From the NCBI RefSeq assembly GCF_023715895.1, contig NZ_JAMBOO010000037.1, positions 1 through 32,786 on the forward strand: DNA of 32,786 bases. Reading direction: 5' to 3'. Positions 14,718-21,183 of the stretch are shown one piece after another. The first letter of the stretch is position 1. Each line of letters starts with the position of its first letter. The translations under genes were made by a program, and so were the position numbers. The notes beneath the pieces were generated by a model that made no database searches, had not been told where the DNA came from, and saw nothing but the letters and a program-made list of their open reading frames with translations. The DNA comes from Domibacillus indicus (GTDB lineage: Bacteria; Bacillota; Bacilli; Bacillales; Domibacillaceae).

Positions 14718-16118
14718 CTATTTCTTTTCAAAAATTGTGCCTTTTTTAAATGCCGAATTTTTAAATGTGAATTTCATCAGCAGCAGGTATGAAAGCCCGC
14801 CGACAATCACGCCGATAATCCAGCCCAAGTCTACTTGCATAAAAGCTGCGCCAGCCCCGATCAGCATGGCCAGGATGGCACACGGATTGAACCCGGCAAA
14901 CTGTCCGTTTTCTTCATACAAATGGGATACATCCACTTTCTGTTTCCGCAAAATATAGTATTCTACCAGCAAAATCGAAGCAATTGGCCCCAAGAAAGCA
15001 GAGTAAATCAAAATGAATGTATTTAAGCCTTGTGCAGATGAATCCTGTACTAAAATCCATGGGCAGGAGCAAAAAGCAAGCAGCCCGGTAATGACGACCG
15101 CTGGCTTGTACTTTAACTTTGTCAGCGATGTAATCACATACGTTGGCGGAATAATATTGGCCACCATGTTGACAGCAACTGCGCCGATTACGATAAATGC
15201 CGATACTGCAACGGTAATATAAGGGTTATCCACCACAACCGCAAAAGCTTTAACCGGATTAGAGATACCGGTAGCAGCCGCGAGCATCGCACCAATCGTC
15301 AGAACAAATCCGTAAGCAACCACAATTGGCGAGAAGTATAAAAAGCCGCGTTTTGCATCACTAATTCCTATTTTCAGCTCCCGTGAATAATCGGCTGCAC
15401 TCAAGAAAATAGCCGCATAGTTTCCGAGGAACACCATAATAAACGCAAAGAACGGCAAGCCCCATGAGCCTTCAGCATGAACCCATTTTTGAGCAATGAC
15501 ATCGCTATGGGACGCCATCAAAACACCAAATACATAAACAAGTCCCAGCATAATCACAACAGATGCCAAAATCTCCATCCACTTAATCGCATGAAAACCA
15601 AACATCGACAGAACAATTTGCAGGAGCTGGATAACTACAAAACAAATGGCTACATTATCAAAAGAGCCGCCCGATACAATTTTAGCAATTTCATTTAAAG
15701 CGGTTCCGCCCGTCCAGCTTTGAAATCCATACCAGACAATCGCCGGTATACCGCGCAGCAAGGAAGAAATCACAGAACCTTTAACCCCAAACGACATTCT
15801 CAGCTGCACCACATATGGAATTCCCGTTCGATATCCGAGCCGGTCATTCAAAGCGAAAAAGATTGAAATAATCCCAATTGCAATCGCTGCGGCCAAAAAA
15901 GTCTGTAAAAGGTTCAACGTCGCCACACCCGCTACAACCAAACTCGCCCCAAGTGTCATATTCCCCAAGTTTACGCCGTCACCAATCCACATAAACATAT
16001 AAGAAAAAGGCCCAACCGTTCGACTTTCTTTTGTTTTCGGTTTTAACGATTCATCGATCCCTGTTGAATAAGGAATTGATACCTCTTCTGTTGTCTGCCT
16101 GACTGCATTTGTTGACAT
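14718..16118 (-). CDS. NCS1-family nucleobase/hydantoin permease
   Basis: The 466-residue protein has 12 hydrophobic spans and NCS1 signatures: FMWIGDGVNLGNMTLGASLV near residue 40, NDRLGYRTGIPYVVQLRMSFGVKG near 90, RGIPAIVWYGFQSWTGGTALN near 125, and FLSAADYSREL near 245. These match the purine-cytosine/allantoin/hydantoin branch (PucI, CodB, Mhp1 relatives); which substrate is moved is not clear. It should act as a cation symporter at the plasma membrane. GAAGG precedes the ATG. The gene stands alone: no allantoinase, hydantoinase or cytosine deaminase is adjacent. The 385 bp upstream (16119-16503) is AT-rich and holds the promoter region only; I see no other feature there. Confidence 0.88.
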   Translation of the reverse strand: MSTNAVRQTTEEVSIPYSTGIDESLKPKTKESRTVGPFSYMFMWIGDGVNLGNMTLGASLVVAGVATLNLLQTFLAAAIAIGIISIFFALNDRLGYRTGIPYVVQLRMSFGVKGSVISSLLRGIPAIVWYGFQSWTGGTALNEIAKIVSGGSFDNVAICFVVIQLLQIVLSMFGFHAIKWMEILASVVIMLGLVYVFGVLMASHSDVIAQKWVHAEGSWGLPFFAFIMVFLGNYAAIFLSAADYSRELKIGISDAKRGFLYFSPIVVAYGFVLTIGAMLAAATGISNPVKAFAVVVDNPYITVAVSAFIVIGAVAVNMVANIIPPTYVITSLTKLKYKPAVVITGLLAFCSCPWILVQDSSAQGLNTFILIYSAFLGPIASILLVEYYILRKQKVDVSHLYEENGQFAGFNPCAILAMLIGAGAAFMQVDLGWIIGVIVGGLSYLLLMKFTFKNSAFKKGTIFEKK

Positions 16119-16503
16119 GATGCCTTCAACTCCATTTCTTTATCTGCATCATCCCTTCATTTAACTGTCTAGATAAAAGAATATTCAGTCAAATAAGGGT
16201 ATAAATTGCTTCTATTTCAACATAGTAAAACTGTTGCTCTTTTCTGATTTTCCTTCTCTTTTTTTATTGTTGAAAGGACAAAAGAAATCAATATTACACG
16301 GAAGATAACTTCTCATTCAATGTCATCAAATGTAACATAAGTAAAGTTTATAAAACTCTGAATAAAAAGTCATTGGGAGATCTGTACATTTTCTTACACT
16401 TTTTTAGATGCTTTGAATAAAACTAAAGGCAAACTCAATAAATAGAAGTGCGAATAAGGGATAATTTGTCGTATAAATGAGGGGTGGGTTCATTGGAAGC
16501 ATA

Positions 16504-16540
16504 AAAAAAGAAGCGGCTATTCAAACAGCCGCTTCTTTTT
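16504..16540 (-). terminator. Terminator of the GTP cyclohydrolase II gene
   Basis: AAGAAGCGGCT pairs with AGCCGCTTCTT around an 8-nt loop, with T7 on the minus strand. It overlaps the stop codon of the gene. Confidence 0.9.
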
Positions 16541-17294
16541 AATCGTTCGGGCAGGTCCCGTCTTCCTGCAGGTGTCCTGAACGTTTGATTTTTGTTTGCA
16601 GGTAGTTCTCGTTAAACTCTGAAATATCGCCCCAAAGCGGTTTACGGCTTGATACCTTTAAGCCAGCATTTTTAAGAGCTTCCAGCTTTTTCGGATTGTT
16701 GGTCATCAAGGTAACCGGTTTGGAGCGCAGCGTTTTAAGCACCAGAATGGCATCGTCGTAATTTCTGGCATCGTCAACAAAACCGAGGCTTTCATTGGCA
16801 TCCACGGTGTCATAGCCATTTTCCTGAAGAATATAAGCCATCGCTTTACTGAATAAGCCAATGCCTCGTCCTTCATGATTAGCCAGATAAAATAAAGCCC
16901 CTGTCCCATGTTTTACAATCATATCCATGGATTGTTTTAATTGATAGCCGCAGTCACAGCGTTTACTGCCAAAGATGTCTCCTGTGTGGCAGATCGAATG
17001 CATGCGAATAATCGCTTCTTCATTGTCCGAAAAGTCGCCGTACACGAGGACGCTGGATTGCTGCAGCTCCGCTAAATTCGCAGAAGACAGCTTTTCAATA
17101 ATCTTCCCATAATCTTCTGTTACTTCCTCATAATTCAGCCAGCAGTACCATTGAAACGCGACGGTTTCCCCGTATAAATTAACAGGCAGTTTAATGGGTC
17201 CGACTAAATAAATCGCTCCTTCTGTTGTTGGAATGAGCTGAATTTTATCTTTTAATACAGAAAGTACCTTTTGATCCAATACTGTTTGTTCCAT
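16539..17294 (-). CDS. ribA: GTP cyclohydrolase II (stand-alone RibA)
   Basis: The 251-residue protein has the catalytic zinc site of GTP cyclohydrolase II: RMHSICHTGDIFGSKRCDCGYQL with three cysteines (C103, C114, C116 approximately). It also has the substrate segment LANHEGRGIGLFSKAMAY and the C-terminal TNNPKKLEALKNAGL. The reaction converts GTP to a diaminopyrimidine, the first step of riboflavin synthesis. In Bacillus the main enzyme is a RibB-RibA fusion; this one is unfused and carries an extra N-terminal segment of about 60 residues, so it may be a second copy. No FMN riboswitch or other rib genes are nearby. The ribosome binding site is AGAAGGAAG. Confidence 0.93.
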   Translation of the reverse strand: MEQTVLDQKVLSVLKDKIQLIPTTEGAIYLVGPIKLPVNLYGETVAFQWYCWLNYEEVTEDYGKIIEKLSSANLAELQQSSVLVYGDFSDNEEAIIRMHSICHTGDIFGSKRCDCGYQLKQSMDMIVKHGTGALFYLANHEGRGIGLFSKAMAYILQENGYDTVDANESLGFVDDARNYDDAILVLKTLRSKPVTLMTNNPKKLEALKNAGLKVSSRKPLWGDISEFNENYLQTKIKRSGHLQEDGTCPND

Positions 17295-17456
17295 GAGTTT
17301 CTTCCTTCTTTCTCATTTGCATTTCACTGCTGTTTATTATAAACCAAAGGAAAACTGGAATGTAAAATAACTTGCTTATACAGCTAAAGCATTATGAATC
17401 AACACTTTATAAATAGTTATCTTTTTTCTGCTTTGTCGTTTCCTTTATTCTCCCCC

Positions 17457-17520
17457 CATATTTTAAAGAAATATGCGAGGGCCATTTACGTTTAGGTCAG
17501 CCGCTCCAAAAAGGACCCTC
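17457..17520 (-). promoter_or_regulatory. Two adjacent hairpins in the region upstream of ribA
   Basis: Read on the minus strand, a larger stem (GAGGGtCC / GGCCCTC, 17513-17520 with 17477-17483) encloses a 29-nt loop. It is followed directly by CATATTT / AAATATG (17457-17475). They lie about 160 nt before the ribA start in a 323-bp gene-free stretch. They do not match the FMN riboswitch. They could be a structured leader, or a late terminator of the upstream gene. Confidence 0.3.
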
Positions 17521-17602
17521 TCACATGGACTCTTTTTCTATTACTATTATATAACTTCGGCCTTCCTCAAGTTACAAATCATTCTTTTCAAATGAGAACA
17601 AA

Positions 17603-17635
17603 GAAAAAAGCAGCCTGTTAAACGGCTGCTTCTTT
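17603..17635 (-). terminator. Terminator overlapping a stop codon
   Basis: AAGCAGCC pairs with GGCTGCTT, then TTTTTCTTTG on the minus strand. The 5' arm encodes the last codons (Glu-Ala-Ala-Val) of the upstream gene. Confidence 0.85.
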
Positions 17636-17920
17636 TACTTCGTATTTTAAAGGTACAATAGCATCTTTCCTATTAGGAGGCTCTTCACCCTGCCTGTAAT
17701 ACGGATCTAACGCTGCAGCTTCTCCAGTCACAAATAGTTTCTCCTGTTCTCCAGACAAAGCGGCTGTATCCGGGTTAATCCCTAACATTTCTAAAATGTT
17801 TTCTGTGTCTTCTTCTTTTAAATAAATTTCCTCAAATACATGTTTTGGGTCGCGTATATCTACAAAGTCTACGACTTCAAACCCCTTTGCCACTAAATCT
17901 TTTACTAAATCTTTCTCCAT
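17618..17920 (-). CDS. Acidic protein of unknown function, 100 residues
   Basis: The start at 17920 is set by AAAGGAG 9 nt upstream of the ATG. The soluble product has no signal peptide or cysteine. It contains VAKGFEVVDFVDIRDPKHVFEEIYLKEEDTENILEMLGI, then an Ala-rich helix and PYYRQGEEPPNRKDAIVPLKYE. I do not recognise the family. The DPKHVFEEIYLKE segment suggests a folded alpha/beta domain. It is monocistronic, between ribA and the small-gene region, with a terminator built into its last codons. Confidence 0.75.
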   Translation of the reverse strand: MEKDLVKDLVAKGFEVVDFVDIRDPKHVFEEIYLKEEDTENILEMLGINPDTAALSGEQEKLFVTGEAAALDPYYRQGEEPPNRKDAIVPLKYEVKEAAV

Positions 17921-18067
17921 CGAACCATCTCCTTTCCTTAACATACATTCGCTAACAGGAGATCATTTCCTGCAAGATGAAATTGTTCGGACGGGATAAA
18001 CCATATGAAAACAAAACAGGAAATGAACTTAAATATCACTTACAATACCCATATTAGCAAGTTTTGA

Positions 18068-18184
18068 ATGTCTTTTTTCAAAGAGTGCCAGCTGCCGCAC
18101 AAAAAACTTTTTAGCAACATGATTATTTTTGACCTGGATCAAATGGATTGGTGGATACATAACAATCGAATAAAAGAACCATAA
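18068..18184 (+). CDS. Candidate 38-residue protein, or tail of a broken gene
   Basis: An open frame of 38 residues ends one base pair before a strong terminator. It contains FKECQLPHKKLF and IIFDLDQMDWWIHNNRIKEP, a composition that looks coding (two adjacent Trp, mixed charged residues). There is no ribosome binding site. The same frame is open upstream from an ATG at 18005 for 20 codons and is interrupted only by a TGA (18065-18067) immediately before this ATG. It is either a pair of coupled tiny genes or one decayed gene with a nonsense mutation. Confidence 0.35.
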   Translation: MSFFKECQLPHKKLFSNMIIFDLDQMDWWIHNNRIKEP

Positions 18185-18186
18185 TA

Positions 18187-18213
18187 GCCCCGCTTTTTAT
18201 AGCGGGGCCTTTT
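18187..18213 (+). terminator. Strong intrinsic terminator
   Basis: GCCCCGCT pairs perfectly with AGCGGGGC around a 6-nt loop, followed by CTTTT. It directly follows the candidate small frame at 18068, which supports that stretch being transcribed on the plus strand. Confidence 0.85.
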
Positions 18214-18327
18214 CAGCCAGTGGGCTTTGAATGAAACAGCGCCGCCCTGCGCGCATATCACGCTTTGATCTGCTCCCTGGTGGAGGCTGTCTCATCGATA
18301 GGCGTGAAATAAAGTAAGAAGAAATAT

Positions 18328-18346
18328 TTCGACATTTATCGACAAA
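18328..18346 (+). promoter_or_regulatory. Tandem Spo0A boxes
   Basis: TTCGACA (18328-18334) and ATCGACA (18338-18344) are, on the other strand, TGTCGAT-N3-TGTCGAA. One is a perfect and one a 6-of-7 match to the Spo0A box TGTCGAA, in the same orientation with the 3-bp gap used by a Spo0A dimer. They lie about 42-60 bp upstream of a predicted start point at 18388, a typical activator position. Confidence 0.55.
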
Positions 18347-18387
18347 TATCGAGTGCATCTCCATTTATAACATGATATAATGTAACT

Positions 18388-18442
18388 AGATATAGATCAC
18401 TTAACGTTCGCTCCGATATTTTATCAGCGGGCGTTATTTTTT
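18388..18442 (+). ncRNA. Candidate ~55-nt RNA under a Spo0A-box promoter
   Basis: A perfect extended -10, TGATATAAT (18373-18381), predicts a start near 18388. Only 14 nt later a 10-bp stem begins (AACGTTCGCT / AGCGGGCGTT, all pairs formed counting two G-U), with a 13-nt loop and ATTTTTTT. The transcript would be little more than a terminator hairpin with a short leader. No plus-strand gene lies between this promoter and the terminator. It may be a small RNA or an attenuator that sometimes lets transcription continue. The promoter and RNA are predictions. Confidence 0.4.
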
Positions 18443-18609
18443 TGTTCTTTTTTATATCTGCTCCCGGACAGGATGTGAAATCCAGCCGATTTCTTATGAT
18501 CGTTTGAGCTGCATTCAAAGAAGAATCTCCAGGATCAAAACAGTTCTTTTAGAAAGCCTAGGTTCGTGGATGAAAGTAAACGCGACCTTCGATTGGACAC
18601 GGGAAGGCC

Positions 18610-18810
18610 CTAATTTCCCCACCAGCCATAGCGATCATGACTACAATGAATTTCGTTTACTTTAAAGGTACAAAGCCTTTCATGACTTAGATCTTTTTTA
18701 ACCTCTTTGGCAACATCACGAATTCTGAGCCTAAAACATTTAAAAGCATGGTTTAAATATGGAGCTCTAGCCACGACTTTAGTGGGGACTTCTGTTTTTT
18801 TCATGATCAT
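18610..18810 (-). CDS. Possible small basic protein, weakly supported
   Basis: The frame encodes 66 residues, basic and with three cysteines: KVVARAPYLNHAFKC, RDVAKEVKKDLSHERLC, then HCSHDRYGWWGN at the end. Codon use looks plausible. However the ribosome binding site is poor (GGAAG, 12 nt from the first ATG), I do not recognise the family, and the 5' end overlaps the promoter of the divergent lipoprotein. It could be a remnant. Confidence 0.3.
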   Translation of the reverse strand: MIMKKTEVPTKVVARAPYLNHAFKCFRLRIRDVAKEVKKDLSHERLCTFKVNEIHCSHDRYGWWGN

Positions 18811-18819
18811 ACTGGGTAT
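18794..18819 (+). promoter_or_regulatory. Sigma-B-like promoter of the small lipoprotein
   Basis: GTTTTT (18794-18799), 14 bp, GGGTAT (18814-18819), compared with the sigma-B consensus GTTTAA-N12-14-GGGTAT. A TATAAT (18828-18833) just downstream could be a sigma-A alternative but lacks a -35. Confidence 0.5.
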
Positions 18820-18860
18820 GCTTCCTATATAATGAGTACTTAACCAAAGGAGAATTTACA

Positions 18861-19091
18861 ATGGGAGCTATGTTGAAAAAATACTTACTTCTTAGCGGAA
18901 TGGCTGTTATGCTGATTAGTGGACTAGCCGGATGTGGAAATCGCAGCGGAGAAGAAACCAGTACAAACGACGAACAGGAAGATTATCCTCAAGAGAACCA
19001 CAGTAATGTAGATGAAGAAAACGATCAAAATAAAGATATCAACAATGACGAAGATGGCGAAGTCGAAACAGATTCCGATGAAAAGAGCTAA
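18861..19091 (+). CDS. Small acidic lipoprotein
   Basis: The 76-residue precursor has a basic start, a hydrophobic segment and the lipobox LAGC (cleavage before the cysteine at about residue 25). The mature part of about 50 residues is almost entirely Glu, Asp, Asn, Gln and Lys, so it is intrinsically disordered and strongly acidic. It would be tethered to the outer face of the membrane. Its role is unknown. AAAGGAG lies 8 nt before the ATG. It has a sigma-B-like promoter and a terminator at 19157, so it is probably a single-gene general-stress unit. Confidence 0.82.
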   Translation: MGAMLKKYLLLSGMAVMLISGLAGCGNRSGEETSTNDEQEDYPQENHSNVDEENDQNKDINNDEDGEVETDSDEKS

Positions 19092-19156
19092 GGCATGAAA
19101 AAAGCCAAAGATAAACGGCTTAACTTTAAAGCCCCACCCTTTTACCATGTGAAAAG

Positions 19157-19186
19157 AAGTCTCGGTGCAATAAACCGGGACTTTTT
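19157..19186 (+). terminator. Terminator of the small lipoprotein gene
   Basis: AAGTCTCGG pairs with CCGGGACTT (one G-U pair) around a 9-nt loop, followed by TTTG. Confidence 0.75.
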
Positions 19187-19204
19187 GTTACGTATCCGGG
19201 GTTC

Positions 19205-19280
19205 GTCTTGTACGGCTTCTTTATCATCTTCGACGAGAACACCCCCACTTCAACCGTCAGGTAAGTGGGCGGTAGTTCAA
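19205..19280 (+). mobile_element. Orphan right end of an IS200/IS605-type element
   Basis: CCCCCACTT-loop-TAAGTGGGCGG (19241-19272) followed by TAGTTCAA has the form of an IS200/IS605 right end (hairpin then GGGTAGTTCAA). No tnpB or tnpA is left upstream; a terminator of the neighbouring gene lies only 20 bp before. It differs in sequence from the end of the intact element at 2701, so it comes from a different family member. The upstream limit is approximate. Confidence 0.6.
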
Positions 19281-19304
19281 AAAGCTGGTTTATTTGTTTT
19301 TCTT

Positions 19305-19445
19305 TCATACCTTGAATGCCTGCACTCCATATTTCACTCCGTCTTCTGCTTCTTTTATCCCCTCGTCGAAATCAAAATCGATTTTACCGTATTGGATAAC
19401 ACACAATCGACCACTTTCTGTCAGTTTTTTCGGTACCCTATTCAT
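19305..19445 (-). CDS. Candidate 46-residue protein
   Basis: A minus-strand frame encodes 46 residues with an acidic middle: LTESGRLCVIQYGKIDFDFDEG, then IKEAEDGVKYGVQAFKV. The composition and codon use look coding. The ribosome binding site is weak (AGGGA, 6 nt). A frame open upstream ends by overlapping this start (ATGA), which hints at a decayed two-gene unit cut short near the orphan transposon end. I do not recognise it. Confidence 0.35.
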   Translation of the reverse strand: MNRVPKKLTESGRLCVIQYGKIDFDFDEGIKEAEDGVKYGVQAFKV

Positions 19446-19557
19446 GAGCGGTCCCTGTCTACTACTAACACCTCTGTATAATGGTATACGTTTCTTGCCC
19501 CTCTTCTTAATGTTTCAGAACGATTACGATTCTTGCCTTTCTTTTAAAAATACATTT

Positions 19558-19600
19558 TTCGACAAAAAACGTTTCAATTTCAAGATAAGTATCCTATAAT
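19558..19600 (+). promoter_or_regulatory. Spo0E-family gene promoter with a perfect Spo0A box
   Basis: TTCGACAAA (19558-19566) is the exact complement of the Spo0A box TTTGTCGAA. It is followed by TTTCAA (19572-19577), 17 bp and TATAAT (19595-19600), with a start near 19607. The box is at about -49 to -41, next to a weak -35, the usual layout of Spo0A-activated sigma-A promoters. Confidence 0.55.
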
Positions 19601-19637
19601 TCACCTTATGTGTTAATTGTGATTTAGGAGGTACGTT

Positions 19638-19805
19638 ATGAATGACAAACAAGGCGCTTTTTGTGACTTACTTGCACGAATTAATAACCTTCGCCATCTA
19701 ATGATAAAAGCTGGCCAGCAGTACGGCTTTAGCAGCCAGAAAACGCTGCGTTACAGTGAACAGTTGGATGAGCTGATCCTTCAATATCAACTTCAAAATA
19801 GATGA
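19638..19805 (+). CDS. Spo0E-family aspartyl-phosphate phosphatase
   Basis: This 55-residue protein fits the Spo0E family: a first helix (LLARINNLRHLMIKAGQQYG), then a second helix with the catalytic SQELD-type motif in the form SEQLDELILQY. These two-helix proteins dephosphorylate Spo0A-P and hold back sporulation. The serine and the LD of the motif are kept; Gln-Glu is swapped to Glu-Gln. TAGGAGG lies 6 nt before the ATG. Its promoter carries a perfect Spo0A box, which suggests that Spo0A turns on its own antagonist. A strong terminator lies 120 bp downstream. Confidence 0.88.
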   Translation: MNDKQGAFCDLLARINNLRHLMIKAGQQYGFSSQKTLRYSEQLDELILQYQLQNR

Positions 19806-19928
19806 ATGATAAACCCGAATAGCTCCCCCGCTTTTTTATGTTGTTTGTATAAAACGTTTTAAAACAGTCCATACTGTTTGCATAAAGCAGTCCTACTCTT
19901 CTTGAGCTTATATCTCCGTTACTTCTGC

Positions 19929-19958
19929 ACAGCCAGAGCTTTCTCTGGCTGTTTTTTT
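19929..19958 (+). terminator. Strong terminator downstream of the Spo0E-like gene
   Basis: ACAGCCAGAG pairs with CTCTGGCTGT around a short loop, followed by TTTTTTT. Confidence 0.9.
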
Positions 19959-20115
19959 GGGTATATTTTTCATTAGAGATACCGTCCCTCCGGCTGCATT
20001 GGATAACGAGGCGTATACAACCAATAGCTGGTTCGCTGCCGACCTCACTTTCGAGCTATTATTGGGGCAGTTGTTCCTTTTGTTAAACATTCTTTCTAAA
20101 AAATCACAAATAATG

Positions 20116-20140
20116 GTTTAATATTCTTTAAGTTGGGTAT
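20116..20140 (+). promoter_or_regulatory. Consensus sigma-B promoter
   Basis: GTTTAA (20116-20121), 13 bp, GGGTAT (20135-20140): a perfect match in both hexamers and the spacing to the general-stress sigma factor consensus. The start lies near 20148, about 43 nt before the small gene. Confidence 0.8.
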
Positions 20141-20190
20141 ATAATTAATTCACCAATGAAAGCACTTACATAAAGGGAGGTTGTTTTAGC

Positions 20191-20361
20191 ATGCTGCCAA
20201 TTGAGCTTTTTGGATGGATTTTGTCCGTACTTTTAACAGTTAGTTTTGTTTTTTCATTAGTGTTTATATCAAAAAAGCCTGCGTTGCTTTCGAAATCCGA
20301 CTATCATTCTTTACAAAAGAATCCACAGCATATAAGTAGAAAAGGTAAACGAGTCTACTAA
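20191..20361 (+). CDS. 56-residue membrane miniprotein, copy A
   Basis: It starts MLPIELFGWILSVLLTVSFVFSL: one membrane span of about 20 residues after a conserved ML-IELF start. A basic cytoplasmic-type tail of about 30 residues follows (SKKPALLSKSDYHSLQKN...RKGKRVY). GGGAGG lies 9 nt before the ATG. It is monocistronic with a perfect sigma-B promoter and its own terminator, so it should be a general-stress protein. A second gene of identical length and layout follows at 20513. The function is not recognised. Confidence 0.75.
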   Translation: MLPIELFGWILSVLLTVSFVFSLVFISKKPALLSKSDYHSLQKNPQHISRKGKRVY

Positions 20362-20386
20362 AGCGCTTTCAGCGCTTTTTATTTTG
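20360..20386 (+). terminator. Terminator of miniprotein gene A
   Basis: AAAGCGCT-TTC-AGCGCTTT followed by TTATTTTG, overlapping the stop codon. Confidence 0.85.
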
Positions 20387-20435
20387 TCATTTCTCCCAAG
20401 AAACACGTCACGGTCTTGCATTTCACTTGTAAGAT

Positions 20436-20461
20436 GTTTTGCCTTGTTTAAAATGGGGTAC
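20436..20461 (+). promoter_or_regulatory. Sigma-B-like promoter
   Basis: GTTTTG (20436-20441), 14 bp, GGGTAC (20456-20461): four and five of six matches to the sigma-B consensus, about 50 nt before the second miniprotein gene. Confidence 0.5.
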
Positions 20462-20512
20462 TTAACATTCGATCTATTTGATTAGGCTTACTATCCTGGG
20501 GGTTCATTCACT

Positions 20513-20683
20513 ATGTTATCTATAGAACTTTTTATATTTATTGTATTAGTCATTTTAGAAATCAGCCTGTTTTTTTTATTAGGCTCTATCATAAAAAAAC
20601 TAAACTTATTTTCAGAATCAGAATCCAAACCTTCACAAAAGGAGAAACAAACGTTTGATTGGAAGAACAAACTATCTTCTTAA
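20513..20683 (+). CDS. 56-residue membrane miniprotein, copy B
   Basis: It starts MLSIELFIFIVLVILEISLFFLLG, sharing ML-IELF and the single N-terminal membrane span with copy A. A polar tail follows (KKLNLFSESESKPSQKEKQTFDWKNK). Length (56 residues), topology, sigma-B-like promoter and a terminator overlapping the stop are all the same as in copy A, so the two are probable diverged duplicates. The ribosome binding site is GGGGG, 10 nt upstream. The function is unknown. Confidence 0.7.
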   Translation: MLSIELFIFIVLVILEISLFFLLGSIIKKLNLFSESESKPSQKEKQTFDWKNKLSS

Positions 20684-20706
20684 AGCACTTTTTGTGCTTT
20701 TTTTTG
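20682..20706 (+). terminator. Terminator of miniprotein gene B
   Basis: AAAGCAC-TTTTT-GTGCTTT followed by TTTTTTG, overlapping the stop codon. Confidence 0.85.
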
Positions 20707-20887
20707 TTCTTTTTAAAGAAAACTCTACAGCTCCTTTTCAGTCAATGAACCGCCATGTTAGCGCCCTCCTCTTACTACAAAAAACCGTTAGCAGCAAACG
20801 TTTTTATGGTTTCTATAAACTAAAAAAGCATTTGTCTTCTAATGGAATGCAGCTTCACATCCAAACTTTAATCATGAGCCTGCATAT

Positions 20888-20912
20888 AAAAAAGCCACTC
20901 AAATGAGTGACT
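20888..20912 (-). terminator. Terminator of the 67-residue membrane protein gene
   Basis: AGTCACTC-ATTT-GAGTGGCT followed by TTTTTTA on the minus strand, overlapping the stop codon. Confidence 0.85.
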
Positions 20913-21114
20913 ATTGTAAAACGTTGAGCCAATACAGCCCGATGCCTAAACCAACAGCTGTAATGACAAAATTGATGATTTTGCCCGGTACTCGAAGTAC
21001 TTTTAAAATGAGCCCGACCACGATCATGGAAATAATAATCATGGAGAATAAGATGACTATTTTTAATGCCATTCCGTTGGCACTATTATTTAATATTGAA
21101 AAACCAAGTTCCAT
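20911..21114 (-). CDS. Small two-span membrane protein of unknown function
   Basis: AAAGGAGTG lies 5 nt before the ATG at 21114, which gives 67 residues. Two hydrophobic spans (about 15-38 and 45-64) are joined by LKVLRVPGKI. The in-frame upstream part overlaps the terminator region of the preceding gene and was excluded. It may be a stress or envelope protein. It stands alone between two terminators. I do not recognise the family. Confidence 0.72.
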   Translation of the reverse strand: MELGFSILNNSANGMALKIVILFSMIIISMIVVGLILKVLRVPGKIINFVITAVGLGIGLYWLNVLQ

Positions 21115-21157
21115 TTCTTCACTCCTTTTTCTTACATCATACAATGATTCGGGCAAA

Positions 21158-21183
21158 GAAAAAAGCACCCTGCCGGATGCTTA
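21158..21183 (-). terminator. Terminator of the 63-residue protein gene
   Basis: GCATCC-GGCA-GGGTGC followed by TTTTTTC on the minus strand, adjacent to the stop codon. Confidence 0.8.

Noticed and set aside
17295-17617. FMN riboswitch upstream of ribA
   Set aside because: None of the conserved RFN segments (AGGGGCAGGGTGAAA, CCCGACCGGCGGT) is present.
18336-18518. Minus-strand frame of 60 codons
   Set aside because: It crosses the Spo0A boxes, the extended -10 and the terminator hairpin, and has no ribosome binding site.
19126-19308. Minus-strand frame of 60 codons over the orphan transposon end
   Set aside because: It is antisense to the right-end hairpin and to a plus-strand terminator, and overlaps the stop of a weak candidate frame; no independent support.
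19908-20090. Minus-strand frame of 60 codons
   Set aside because: Its end reads through a strong plus-strand terminator and it has no ribosome binding site. The frame is best explained by chance.
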